Assembly (NCBI RefSeq): GCF_958979055.1
Contig: NC_084887.1
Coordinates: 30,481,544-30,545,543, forward strand
Length of the DNA: 64,000 nt
Direction of reading: 5' to 3'
Origin: Alnus glutinosa
Taxonomy: Eukaryota > Streptophyta > Magnoliopsida > Fagales > Betulaceae
Made by a program: the position numbers and the translations under genes. Numbering within the stretch: position 1 is the first letter of the stretch; each line of letters opens with the position of its first letter. Shown here one piece after another: positions 47,701-57,391 of the stretch. A model generated the notes under the pieces. It searched no databases and had not been told where the DNA came from. It was given only the letters and a program-made list of their open reading frames with translations.

Positions 47701-48402
47701 CAAACCTGCGGACCATTAGGCCCATAATTACTTACCAAAAAACATTCACCTTATCTTCACTCCAGAAACTTATCTTGTTCTCTGTTTCAGATGATCTAAT
47801 GCAAATTTTCTTTCTTTTGCCAATGTACTTGATAAGCAGAATTTTATGCTTCAGAGACATCCTCATAAAATTGTAAACTTTCCAAGTTTTCTCCCTTTGA
47901 AATTTTTCTATCTGACATTCAAATATAGTTCAAGTACATGCTTCTCTATTTCCTTTTTCCATTACATAATTCCACTAAATTTTTGCTTTACATTTTTCTT
48001 GTCAGATACTCTCCAAGCCACATGTTGATCTGCTTTCACCGCCCCCCTGAGTTAGACAAACAGATTCCGAACTCATCTCCGAAAAAATGGAGGCAATGAG
48101 AACTATCGCACTACAATCTGTTCATTTTCAGCCCCCATATCTTCTCCTACGTTAATTTTTTTTTTTTTTTTTTTAAAAAAAATAGTGAACTAAAGTACCC
48201 CATTAACTCTATAGAAAGAATAAATGTAAAACGCCAAAAACTGAACAGGTACCGTACCTTGCAAGTTCAACCGCGCAACCGGAGCAAGCGGCTGACAAGA
48301 AAAACCTGACGGTCTGCCAGTCCGTTGAGTATAAAATCTCGCTGAATTACGAGAGTCCAAGGCCACACTGTTGAAGCAGAAAGCACTTGAATGAAGAGCC
48401 AT
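41780..48402 (-). CDS. FRK3: Plastid-type fructokinase (pfkB family), seven exons
   Basis: Exons (5' to 3'): 48402-48258, 46522-46314, 45488-45276, 44479-44282, 44158-44021, 43055-42939, 41914-41780. All junctions are GT-AG, and the 384-residue product equals, from memory, the length of Arabidopsis plastid fructokinase FRK3. The Ser/Arg-rich N-terminus (about 1-48) looks like a chloroplast transit peptide. pfkB signature 1 is at about 95-125 ([16 protein letters not shown]) and signature 2 at about 315-327 (DTTGAGDAF, with catalytic Asp322). The enzyme would phosphorylate fructose with ATP to give fructose 6-phosphate for starch metabolism in the plastid. Cytosolic fructokinases lack the transit peptide. 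Intron 3 carries a full TRIM, intron 1 (1735 bp) a GC-rich hairpin patch, and a 69-bp MITE lies about 425 bp before the ATG. Confidence 0.92.
44752..45032 (+). mobile_element. Complete TRIM (281 bp) in fructokinase intron 3
   Basis: Two 77-bp LTRs (44752-44828, 44956-45032) start TGTTAGAA and end TTTAACA. Directly after the first is TGGTATCAAAGCC, a near-match to the initiator-tRNA-Met primer site. A purine-rich tract CGTGAGGTTGAG precedes the second. The interior (about 127 bp) is noncoding. It lies antisense to the gene. The flanking 5-mers do not match, so the TSD is lost. Confidence 0.85.
47390..47600. repeat. GC-rich hairpin-family patch in fructokinase intron 1
   Basis: Locally GC-rich sequence with GGATGGTCGCGACCAACCCC and related GGTGG/CCACC words inside an AT-rich intron. 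It is similar in style to the patches at 29740-29830, 31650-31740, 32630-33560 and 58855-58965. Confidence 0.5.
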
Positions 48403-48817
48403 CAGGAGGCAAACCGCAAACGCAGCAGTGTATCAATCTCGATCTCTCAAAAGCAAAGAAGAAAAAAAAAAAAGCACCTAATCGTGATGATAACTGCTTT
48501 AGTGTGTAACTAATATTGAGCTCAGCTCAGACAAGGCGTTAAAATTGATGGGCCGGGGAGGAAGATTCGAATAAAGAGTGTTTGGGAAGCGGATTTAGCA
48601 TTGGATTGGCCGCGAAATTGAACGAAGAAAAGTGAGGAGCAGTCAGCAATCAGCAATCAGTGTTGGATAACTGTGTGCGCGTGTTGAGAGAGAGAGAGAG
48701 GGAGGGTAGCGGAGAAAGCAAGGAGGGGGAGGAGCAGTTTAACATTCAATATTGTCTGAACTTTGTTAACGCTTTTTGGTTATTAGCTCTTCCTTTCTTC
48801 AGTTGCCATGTGGAGAT
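48403..48817 (-). promoter_or_regulatory. Fructokinase promoter and leader region
   Basis: Lies between the ATG and the 69-bp MITE. It contains a (GA)n run near 48685-48700. No unambiguous TATA box was seen. Confidence 0.4.
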
Positions 48818-48904
48818 GTTCCTCAAGAAAAATGCTTGCTACACAACAGGTTGTGCACAACAAGTGCACAACCTGTTGTGTAGGTAACAAAGCTCGTTCC
48901 TCAA
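48818..48904. mobile_element. 69-bp Mutator-type MITE, near-perfect hairpin, 9-bp TSD
   Basis: The exact 9-bp repeat gttcctcaa lies at 48818-48826 and 48896-48904. The element (48827-48895) contains 20-bp perfect inverted arms ctacacaacaggttgtgcac (48839-48858) and its complement (48864-48883), with a 5-nt loop. Its outer ends GAAAAATGCTTGCTACAC and GAGCTTTGTTACCTACAC are like the termini at 55225-55369. Confidence 0.83.
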
Positions 48905-49140
48905 ACTCGTCACCAGAATCAATACCGTGGAAAAGGATAGTCTCCGGTTCAAATGAACTGGACCGGAAGGGATGTAATTGTCTTTTTCACATTTGAAAGG
49001 ACAATCATACCCTTTAAAAAACAGTAACCGAATTCCCTCCAACTCATTTCAACGGAGAGGATCCAAATACCAATACGGGTAGCCTTAGGGAATCTCACGA
49101 GCCATAGCCACTATTCCAACACACGATACACAAGTCACAA

Positions 49141-49171
<31 letters not shown>

Positions 49172-49592
49172 CTTCTTTTTTTTTTTTTTAATTATTATCA
49201 TTATTATTTTATGAATATTTCGTTTATTAATTTCTTTTTCTACATTTCTTAAATTTTGAAGTATATGATCTAATAATTGTTACTTATTGATAACTTTTTT
49301 GTGATCTCTAACAACAATTTACTTTTGCACTTGAAAATGTTAGCATTGTAGCATAGTCAAATTTTTTAGTTAGAATCCATTCAACAATCTCTTGACATAA
49401 CATATTTTAATAGACCCATTAAACTGTTAGTAGAACATATACAAAATACTTTACATTGTTTTAAACAAAAATCCAAAGTGTAGAACATAAAAAACTTCAT
49501 TAATAATATATGTAAAAGTAGAATTTCACACAATTGGATTAGATGACAGGCCACTTGTAGGATAAGAAAACGACCATCAGAGTGGTGCCAAC
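48905..49592. other. Intergenic, no gene seen
   Basis: A (CT)n run lies at about 49146-49171. No other feature. Confidence 0.4.
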
Positions 49593-50531
49593 TAGGGGTG
49601 GGCAAAAACCCGCCTACCCTTTTTGCCCACCCCACCCGCACTGACCCCCGCCCCTCGTCCCGCCTCGCCTCGAAAATTCCAGTTATTAGTTGATTTTTTG
49701 CGGGTATGGGTCTAAAAATTGTATACCCATGCGGGTTGCAGATTGTGGGTTTGGGTTTTTAAAAGCCTCGGAGACCCGCCACGCCCCGTAGAAAAAATAA
49801 AAAATAAAACCCAAGTTCGGACTCCCAGTTAACCCTAGCACCCTTCTTCATTTTTTCATTTTTTTTTATAGTATTCGCCGCACACCTTTTAACTTCTAGA
49901 CTCTTCCATGAGTTCCAACACCAGTAGCTCCCCTCGCAGTCGCCACCTCTCCATCTCTCTCTCTCCCTCTCCTCCTCCTCCTCCTCTTCTTCTTCTTTCA
50001 CTTCATGTGCACTTGCAGTACATATCTCTCATTTTTTTTGCCCCCCAAAACGGCGTCGTCTTACTGGCAGGGTCGTAGTGGCTTAATCTTTTAGCCACTA
50101 GTCTTGTGGGGAGTTTGGGGACGCCATGAAGCTCCAGATCAGGGTTGACGAGGAGACCAAGAACGGCAGGAAGATCGTCGATACTCGCTTCAAGACCGGT
50201 TTTAAATGATTTGCCTCTCAAATTGTAACAAGTTTGTGATTTATTTGGCTTTGATTTGAATCTAGCTTTGTTTGGTTTTGGTTTGAATTTGTGATTTGTT
50301 AGACTTTCTCTCGCTCTGTGTGTGTTTGTGACTTTATGAACCCCATATCTGGTTTTTGTTGAAAACCCGCCCCACCCAACCCGCACCCCTCGTCCCGCAT
50401 CATCTCTCACCACACAGATTTTTCCTTTTTTGTGCAGTTCGCAGTTGAGATTTTCTCAACCCGCATGGGTGCGGGGCGGAAGCAAAAAAGCTGAAAATCC
50501 ACCCCATCCCATGTACACCCCTAGTGCTAGC
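49585..50531. mobile_element. hAT-type non-autonomous element, 931 bp, carrying a host-gene fragment
   Basis: Ends are TAGGGGTG (49593-49600) and CACCCCTA (50516-50523). Flanking 8-mers gtgccaac and gtgctagc match at 6 of 8. Subterminal regions are rich in CCCGCC/GGCGGG words in inverse orientation. The middle (about 49830-50340) differs in composition and contains a fragment resembling ISU/ISCU. No transposase is present. Confidence 0.8.
50104..50197 (+). pseudogene. Captured fragment resembling the Fe-S scaffold gene ISU/ISCU
   Basis: Reading from the ATG at 50126 gives MKLQIRVDEET, then a small insertion, then KIVDTRFKT, followed by loss of similarity and a TGA. Plant ISU proteins have MKLQIKVDE.TGKIVDARFKTFGCGSA here, from memory; the Cys-containing GCGSA part is missing. 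The upstream CTTGTGGGG...GGGGACG also fits the GLVGAPACGD segment with a deletion. ISU is the mitochondrial scaffold on which iron-sulphur clusters are built. This piece is too short and broken to function. It sits inside a hAT-type element, so gene-fragment capture is the natural explanation. Confidence 0.65.
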
Positions 50532-50682
50532 TAAAGGCTGATGGAGAGCCTTTGATGGCTAAGTTAATAAAGCATTTATAGAAAGAAAATAGAATAAAGA
50601 GTTTTTTGGGAGAAATAAACTATTATCTTTTTTGGGGTATTGTGACCCTCCTTTATATTAGACTCATTGTTTAACTGCCATC

Positions 50683-51365
50683 TAAGAGCATTCCTAGTAG
50701 CCTCACCAAAATAGCTTTTTAGTTATTTTTGTGAGCTAATTTGATGAAAACACTAAAAAATCACTCCTAGCAGTCTCACCACTTTAACCAAAAAGTTTTG
50801 GTGAGTGAAAATACTCACCAATTTTGATGAGTAATATTCACTCACCAACTCTCTCACCAATTTTGCTTCCCTTTTCTCTCTCACATGATCAGCACACTTT
50901 TTTCATTTTTTCTCTCATTTTCTTCTCCCATCTCTCATCGCTCTCACACGATAATGTCCTTATTTCAAGGACATGAATGTTTAATTTTCTTTGTCCCTAA
51001 CATAACTTTGTGGTTCTTTTTCTATCTTTTCTTTCTTTCTTTTTTGAATTTGGTTGAGAAGCAAATGAAAACTTCTGTAAATTTCTTAGCAATGATCTAA
51101 TCTCAAGATAAAGGTGTATGAAATTAAAAAAAAAAAAAGAAAAAGAAAGATGAAGGTGTATGGTAGCTTGTTGTATAAAAAGATTAAATAGAAAAAGAAT
51201 ATAGAATTCTGAAAAAATGGAATTTAAATGGAATAATGATAGTGAATAGTTAAAATGGTGAAGCTGCCGGGAGAATTTTAAAAAAGTGGCTCATCAGAAT
51301 AGAGAAAAGTGATTTTTAGTTATTTTGATGAGAAAAATTTGATGAGGCTACTAGGAATGCTCTAA
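50683..51365. mobile_element. PIF/Harbinger-type MITE, 677 bp, TAA TSD
   Basis: Termini GAGCATTCCTAGTAGCCTCA (50686) and the complementary right end GAGCATTCCTAGTAGCCTCA (to 51362) are a matching 20-bp TIR. TAA flanks both ends. No transposase. Confidence 0.82.
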
Positions 51366-51366
51366 A

Positions 51367-51945
51367 TAAGAGCATTCTTAGTAGCCTTACCAAAAGGCTA
51401 TTTTGGTAAGGCAATTTGGTGAAACACAAAAAAAAAATAAAAAATACTCCCATCAATTTAACCAAAAAATTTTGGTAAGTGAACAATACTTTTTGTGGGT
51501 ACGATTCACTCACCAAATCACTATAAAAACTATCAAAATTGTCATTTCTATTTTTTTTACTCCTTTCTTTCTCATACAAAACAGTCTCAGCACAACCCGG
51601 TTAGGAAAAGACAAATTTTCAAAAATATAATTGTTAGGATAAGACAAATATTCATAAATATGATCATTAGGAAGGACAAATTTTTAAAAATATGACAATT
51701 AGAATAATACAAATATTCAAAAATATGATCGTTAGGAAAAGACAAACATTCAAAAAAGATTAAATAGAGAAAGAAAAAAAAGAAATCTGAGAAAAAATAT
51801 TATTTAAATGAAATAACGATAGTAAATAGTTAAAATAGTGAGGCTGCTAGGGTGTTTTAAAAAAATGACACACCAGAATAGAAAAAAAGTGAATTTTAAC
51901 TATTTTGGCTAATAAAATTTGGTGAGGCTATTAAGAATGCTCTAA
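51367..51945. mobile_element. Second PIF/Harbinger-type MITE, 573 bp, adjacent, TAA TSD
   Basis: It spans 51370-51942 with termini GAGCATTCTTAGTAGCCTTA and complement GAGCATTCTTAATAGCCTCA, and TAA on both sides. It belongs to the same family as its left neighbour, from which it is separated by only 7 bp. Confidence 0.8.
51601..51758. repeat. Tandem repeat, about 33 bp x 5, inside the second MITE
   Basis: Units begin TTAGGAAAAGACAAAT-like at 51601, 51634, 51667, 51699 and 51732 and end AAAAATATGATC-like. Confidence 0.8.
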
Positions 51946-52699
51946 CGGGCTTATGATTGTGGAGGCTTTTGGGCATTTTAGCATTTCTAATGAGTAGGCC
52001 TTTGTATTAATTTGGCCCAAGGCTTTGGACCTTATGCTTATTTATGATATCATCAATTGCCACCATTCTCGATCATAGTCGACTTGTCAAACTGGTTGAA
52101 CATTGAGAATTTTGTTTTTTTGCTTACAACCGAGGTCATTCTTATGAGATTTGAAAAGTTTTTCAAGGACTGTTGTTTTTGGTCTTCTTCCTCTTTTTTC
52201 AAGTGATTCCTAGTGCCCTTTTTGGGTTTCCGATCCCCCAAATCTTGTAGGAGTTTGTTATGGACAAAATTTTTTTACAATCTGGTTTACAGAACATTTC
52301 ATATAAATCATTTTTAAGATTGACATGTGTTCTTTAATATGTAAAAAACATATATTGTTTTAATAACATGTACTTTTCACATGCTTTTTTAATAGCATAA
52401 TAAGAAAACATTTGTTTCTCACACGCTTAAAAGACACATGTCACTTTTATATATTCGTTGTAAAAAAAATTTGTCCGTTTGTTATTTTATTGATGCCAAG
52501 CTTGTGACTTGGTCTTTGGTTATCGAGTACCAGACATCCATATGCCATAATTAAGAGAAACACCAACATTTCTAGTAAGCTTTAGAAACTTGCCCGTAAT
52601 CATAAGATTTATGTAGTGGATTGACCAAAAAGTTTTAACACTACGAAAACTGATTACTTTTAAGGAGGTTCAGAAGAATCTAATTATGAAATGAAAGAA
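51946..52699. other. Intergenic with dispersed-repeat fragment
   Basis: The segment near 52000-52060 resembles that near 5760-5815. No gene seen. Confidence 0.4.
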
Positions 52700-53480
52700 G
52701 AATACATTTTTTTTTTTTTGGCTACGACAGAAATTTTTTAATAGTATGTAAGATCATGTCATTTAGGTAAGAGATGAAAACAAAAAAGAGAAAGAATTAA
52801 AATAGTTTGGCCACCTATATCCATAAGTCAAAGTTTTTTCTTTGGCTACATCTTTCATTGACTTATTTGATTGTATACAATACTCTATTTATAGAGAAAC
52901 AATTTGAACGGAGTTTCTTCTACTTCCACATTAATAATAACAAATCTAATTTATCATCGTGTAACTCTTATCTCTTGTGTACTTGTAACTTTTGTCTCTT
53001 GAATGCTTATAATTATTGCCTCAATATGATGATGATCAATCCTATATCCTTCATCATTGACAACGCGTAAATATGGATATTTACGATGGTTCAAAAATAC
53101 CTATAATAAGGATAAATGTAACTCTTACGGACTTCTACTAATATACTTAATTAATACTTAAGGATATACAATATCCTTTAATTTGTTATCTACTAATAAA
53201 CTCCTATAGATAAACTCTTATAATAACTCATACAACGGGTATTGCTTGTTTATTGCTGGTGAGACTCTTCTTCTTATCCATTAATACTCCCATATTTGGT
53301 ACGTAACACCCCCCCTCCCCCTTGAGCATCTCATTGAGATGTTTTAGACAGACAAATCCTCATGTCTCACTAGGGCTTGTGTCTAGATGCATCAAAGGTG
53401 AAACAATTGGTATTTGTCCAGGAAAGTTACTAGTCGGAGGGTTCATGAAAACAAATTCCACGGTCTAAAATAAATGAAGA
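52700..53480 (-). mobile_element. Copia-like LTR retrotransposon 3' end, minus strand
   Basis: On the minus strand a purine-rich tract AAGGGGGAGGGGGGG (about 53322-53308) is followed by TGTTACGTACC, a typical polypurine tract/LTR junction. Further on is a TATA-like CTCTATAAATAGAG near 52885-52898, in the usual LTR promoter position. The far end of the LTR and any coding region are not visible; the ends given are approximate. Confidence 0.6.
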
Positions 53481-53630
53481 TATACACAAATTTACCTTAA
53501 TCGGGTGATTTGGGATTTGACCTTCCTTTTCTTTGTCTTTGCACGCTTGCCATGATGGTGGCCTGGTTGCACCTTTCTCCACATGCAGCCTTTGACGGGA
53601 TGGAGTTTTTATTATTATTACTATTAATTA

Positions 53631-53635
<5 letters not shown>
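53481..53635. other. Spacer without recognised feature
   Basis: Nothing recognised between the LTR relic and the microsatellite. Confidence 0.4.

Positions 53636-53701
<66 letters not shown>
53636..53701. repeat. (TA)n microsatellite
   Basis: About 33 uninterrupted TA units, the longest in the window. Confidence 0.95.
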
Positions 53702-53705
<4 letters not shown>

Positions 53706-54862
53706 TTATTTATTTATTAATATTTTATCACCCAATTAGCTTGTAATCTTCTTAGTATCTTTTCCCTTATTAATATTTTATCACCCAATTAGCTTGTAAG
53801 CCACGTGGCTTAGTTTGGCCTTGTTGTCCGATCTTGTTGGCCGGCCACTTTTCCTGTGAAAAAAAAATACTATTTCTCCTATTACAAAAGAGCCATAGAG
53901 GGCAACTAGCATACGGGCTGAAATCCACAAAAGTCAAGTCGATAAGGCTCCTCCTCCTTCAGTGTGCTTACGTACATTTATAAAATCCCACAATTAATTT
54001 TATAAGTGGAAACAATGAATCCACAACTTAGTAACAGTAAGTAAATGCTTAACAAACCAATATCTGTGTATGAAGTGAGCCATTCTTTCCAAAATTTCTT
54101 TCTCTTATCTTTTTCAAAGCAAATAATTTCTCAAATAAATGTAGGGCTTCTCATAAAACTTGGGTAAAAACGCTCTCCATCAGTGTACAGGCATTTTAAA
54201 TTCTGAGCTAGAGAGAGTTTTCTTTCATAATAGATTTCAGATAAATACCAAAACATCAGTATATATGTATCTATAGCTCATTTCAACTTACTTTACATTA
54301 GATAATAATGGTCAACAACAGTTAAATCAAAACATTACAAAGCAAAAAGTAGATGCATATACAAAAAAATAATATTATTGAGCGTTTAATCCCCGCTCAA
54401 CCATGGGCTAGAACTGATAAATGTTTAATCCCTACTCATCACGATCAAAATTAATTTTAAATGTTTAACCCTCGCTTATTCATGGGTCGTAATAGAAAGA
54501 AATATATATATTTTTTTCATATGAGGGGGAGTCCATGAGTATGGCGATTGTAATATTTTTTTTTCCTTCGTTCATTAGGCTTTTTCTCATAAGGTTTTCT
54601 TTTCAAGATTTTAATGATATAATCCTAAAGCATACAAAGGTATATAAGAATATTATACTCATTTTCTTTAGTCACAAGTTTTTTTTTTCACTGAGTTTCT
54701 TTAGCAAGGTTTTAACGAGGCATATTCTTAGTTTGTTATCATCTAAAGGGAAATGTTATGAATACATTCAAGCATTAGCCAGGCGGATGACCATTTGGTT
54801 TCAATCTCATTAATACAATTCCTACTACATTCATGTAACCTGTTGAATCTAATCCTCCTGCT
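53702..54862. other. Intergenic, no gene seen
   Basis: A short duplication (attttatcacccaattagctt) occurs near 53721 and 53773. Nothing else recognised. Confidence 0.45.
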
Positions 54863-55062
54863 ATGATTTTAGAGAAATGTTCCCTACACTCATTTCTCAC
54901 AACAGCCCCACAACAAGCTGATGTGGCTGGTAATATTTTATTATTTTTTTACAAAAAGAAAAGAAAACAAAACAAAAAAAATAATAAAATATTACCAGCC
55001 ATGTCAGCTTGTTGTGGGGCTGTTGTGAGAAATGAGTGTAGGGATCATTTCTCATGATTTTA
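54863..55062. mobile_element. Mutator-type palindromic MITE, 182 bp, 9-bp TSD
   Basis: The exact 9-bp repeat atgatttta flanks 54872-55053. The element folds almost end to end: arms of about 78 bp (CTACACTCATTTCTCACAAC, CCCCACAACAAGCTG and so on) differ at only a few positions. Confidence 0.86.
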
Positions 55063-55215
55063 TGCTGAAAAATAGTGGGACCCACCCTCATGTGAGGGGT
55101 TGTTGTACAATTGTTGTATTGGTGTTGTACAAGAATCAAATCCCTTTTATTCTCCCTCTCCCTCGTTGAGGAGTATGAGAAATACACAACACAAGTACAA
55201 ATCAAACGAGAGGAA

Positions 55216-55378
55216 TAATTAATAGAAATATGTTATTTACACAACAATATTGATGTGTCAAGTTTTTTTTTTTTTTTTTTTTTAAAAAAAAACAAAAATT
55301 GAAAATATTAAACACATCAATATTGTTGTGCAATTGTTATGCAAAATAATTGTGCAGGTAAGATATCTCTAATTAATA
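55216..55378. mobile_element. Mutator-type MITE, 145 bp, 9-bp TSD
   Basis: The exact 9-bp repeat taattaata flanks 55225-55369. Ends are GAAATATGTTATTTACACAA and complement GAGATATCTTACCTGCACAA. Inner arms ACACAACAATATTGATGTGT and ACACATCAATATTGTTGTGC surround a poly(T)/poly(A) centre. Confidence 0.85.
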
Positions 55379-55546
55379 TAGAGTTCCTAAAGACGGAGTT
55401 TCATATATTATAATTTCACAACATTATTGTCTTGCAATTTTTGTTTGATTTCACAAACAAAAGGTGAAATATTCAACTGTTTTTTTCAGCAACATTCAAC
55501 TGCCCTAACGCCCAAAGGATTGTAAGTTGGTTAGTATAAAGGATAA

Positions 55547-55973
55547 CGCGTTATAGCATACGCATAGTGAAGTCCGAGTCCTTTTCAATGAAAAGAATAA
55601 ACAATAAAATAATAATAATTATTATTATTCAAGCCACAGGCCAGAGGCCGTCTACCACACTAAAACTACTACGCGCTTTCCAAAAAATCTGGGATCTAGA
55701 CGAAACAATTAACGCGTTAACAGGTAGAGTCCGTAGACGTAAAGAAAAAAACAGGTAGAGTCCGTGGACGGAAAGAAATTAAGCTCAGCGAGTATCAGTC
55801 CAAACGTGTCATAACATTATTGGTCACCAACCAATTGACCAATACTTCCTAAACCACGCCATATAAGGAACCCCTACGCACCCTCACACATGTGATCACC
55901 GCCTTAGCATTTCTGATTTCTCAAGTATAATTATGTAGCTCCAATTCTCCAAACGCGTCCTTTAAAACCGCGT
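55547..55973 (+). promoter_or_regulatory. Five CGCG boxes upstream of the CML gene
   Basis: The core CGCG in the vCGCGb context occurs at 55547, 55672, 55713, 55954 and 55969. This motif is bound by the calmodulin-regulated CAMTA factors in plants. A 27-bp direct repeat AACAGGTAGAGTCCGTNGACG lies at about 55719-55782. Confidence 0.55.
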
Positions 55974-55983
55974 GGACTTTTCA

Positions 55984-55992
55984 TATATAAAT
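55984..55992 (+). promoter_or_regulatory. TATA box of the CML gene
   Basis: TATATAAAT lies 86-94 bp before the ATG, giving a leader of about 60 nt. Confidence 0.65.
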
Positions 55993-56077
55993 CCCCCACC
56001 CCACGCCGATCCAGAAACTTTTCTTTTCTGCTGAACCGAAGAAAACCCTATAATCTCTTTCTCTGTTTGCGACGACA

Positions 56078-56548
56078 ATGGCTTCGAGAAACTCCAACGG
56101 TACTTCTCTGGGCTCCACGGACGAGGTCAAGAAGATCTTCAACAAGTTCGACAAGAACGGCGACGGGAAGATCTCGTGCAATGAGCTCAAGGACATTCTC
56201 CATGCGCTCGGCTCGAGGACCTCGTCCGACGAGGTCCAGCGCATAATGTCCGAGATCGACAAGGACGGCGACGGAGTCATCAGCCTCGACGAGTTCACCG
56301 ACTTCCACCTCGCCGGATCGTCATCGGACGATTCGCTTAGTTATACCAGGGAGCTCCGCGACGCGTTCGACTTGTACGACCTCGACAAGAACGGGCTGAT
56401 CTCAGCCAGTGAGCTCCACGCGGTGCTCAAGCGGCTGGGCGAGAAGTGCACGCTCGTGGACTGTAGCAAGATGATCAGTGCCGTTGACGTCGACGGCGAT
56501 GCTCACGTGAATTTCGAGGAATTCAAGAACATGATGAAACGTGGTTAG
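56078..56548 (+). CDS. Calmodulin-like protein with four EF-hands (CML27-like)
   Basis: Intronless gene for 156 residues. EF-hand loops are DKNGDGKISCNE (25-36), DKDGDGVISLDE (61-72), DLDKNGLISASE (101-112) and DVDGDAHVNFEE (137-148). The fourth has Ala in place of the usual Gly at loop position 6 but keeps its acidic ligands. The segment DAFDLYDLDKNGLISASEL and the EDC/VDC cysteine region match, from memory, the CML26/27 group of plant calcium sensors, which lack enzymatic domains and act by binding targets in a calcium-dependent way. There is no visible lipid-anchor motif. The first ATG is used, with a TATA box and a GC-richer coding region than its surroundings. Five CGCG boxes upstream hint at calcium/CAMTA control. 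Confidence 0.93.
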   Translation: MASRNSNGTSLGSTDEVKKIFNKFDKNGDGKISCNELKDILHALGSRTSSDEVQRIMSEIDKDGDGVISLDEFTDFHLAGSSSDDSLSYTRELRDAFDLYDLDKNGLISASELHAVLKRLGEKCTLVDCSKMISAVDVDGDAHVNFEEFKNMMKRG

Positions 56549-57353
56549 GTCTCGGAACCAAAGGTAGGTTACTCATCATTGACAACGAACTTTAACAATC
56601 AAAGTAAAAAGAAAGCATCAACGGTAGACTAGAGATTTATTAGATTAATTGACGTAGTTTGGACTTATAGTAGTATTTTTCCCGTTTCCACTGCTAATCC
56701 TCGCACTTTGGTTAAGGTAGTTATGGAAGCAGTAGAAATAGGAGTACTGGAAGTAGAAGTAGATCTGTTTGGATTGAATTGTTAATATGGTTTGATTTTC
56801 ACCGTTATGGATTAGGTTCATGCAAATCTCGTGAATGCTTGGATGTTATGTGGTTTGTGACTTGTGAGGATGTGTACTGTTGTTGCTGCTTGACTAACTT
56901 AGACTTTGGCGTGCGTACAAGTAGTGGAAGCATCATGTACAAACAGTAGTGGAATTGGGAATAGCTTGATTTTGATTTTGCCCCTATGGGCTATGGTTTG
57001 GGCCGGGGATGCATGAACATCCCGTGAACTTTCTTTTTCTATTTTTTGCTTTTAATATTTTTGTGGTCCATGTCACGTGAATTGAATTGTTACTTCCGTC
57101 ATGGTGTGAAGTGTCAAGTGTGATGGTCTAACTTTTGGTGTGGAATTCGTATGGAGGTTAGTGGCGCAAAACTTATGCTTCACGCACGCGGTATGGTTGG
57201 GTCTGTCGTCAATGCTGAGCTCAACGCGGAATCCTTTGCTTGCGAGTTGCGGCAATTCTTTTATCTTTCCTTTCCTTTCGGGGAAGGAATTTTCAATTCT
57301 TTCACAGCTAGCTTTAGCACTCTTTCTAGATTCGGCACCATGTATGTTTGGTA

Positions 57354-57356
<3 letters not shown>
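56549..57356. other. CML 3' region, no other gene seen
   Basis: Likely 3' UTR and spacer. No clear AATAAA was chosen. Confidence 0.4.

Positions 57357-57390
<34 letters not shown>
57357..57390. repeat. Poly(T) homopolymer, about 34 bp
   Basis: Uninterrupted T run; possibly the tail of a minus-strand retroelement, but no body was recognised. Confidence 0.9.

Positions 57391-57391
<1 letters not shown>

Noticed and set aside
50003-50413. Minus-strand 136-codon frame
   Set aside because: It is antisense to the hAT element and ISU-like scrap; no recognisable domain.
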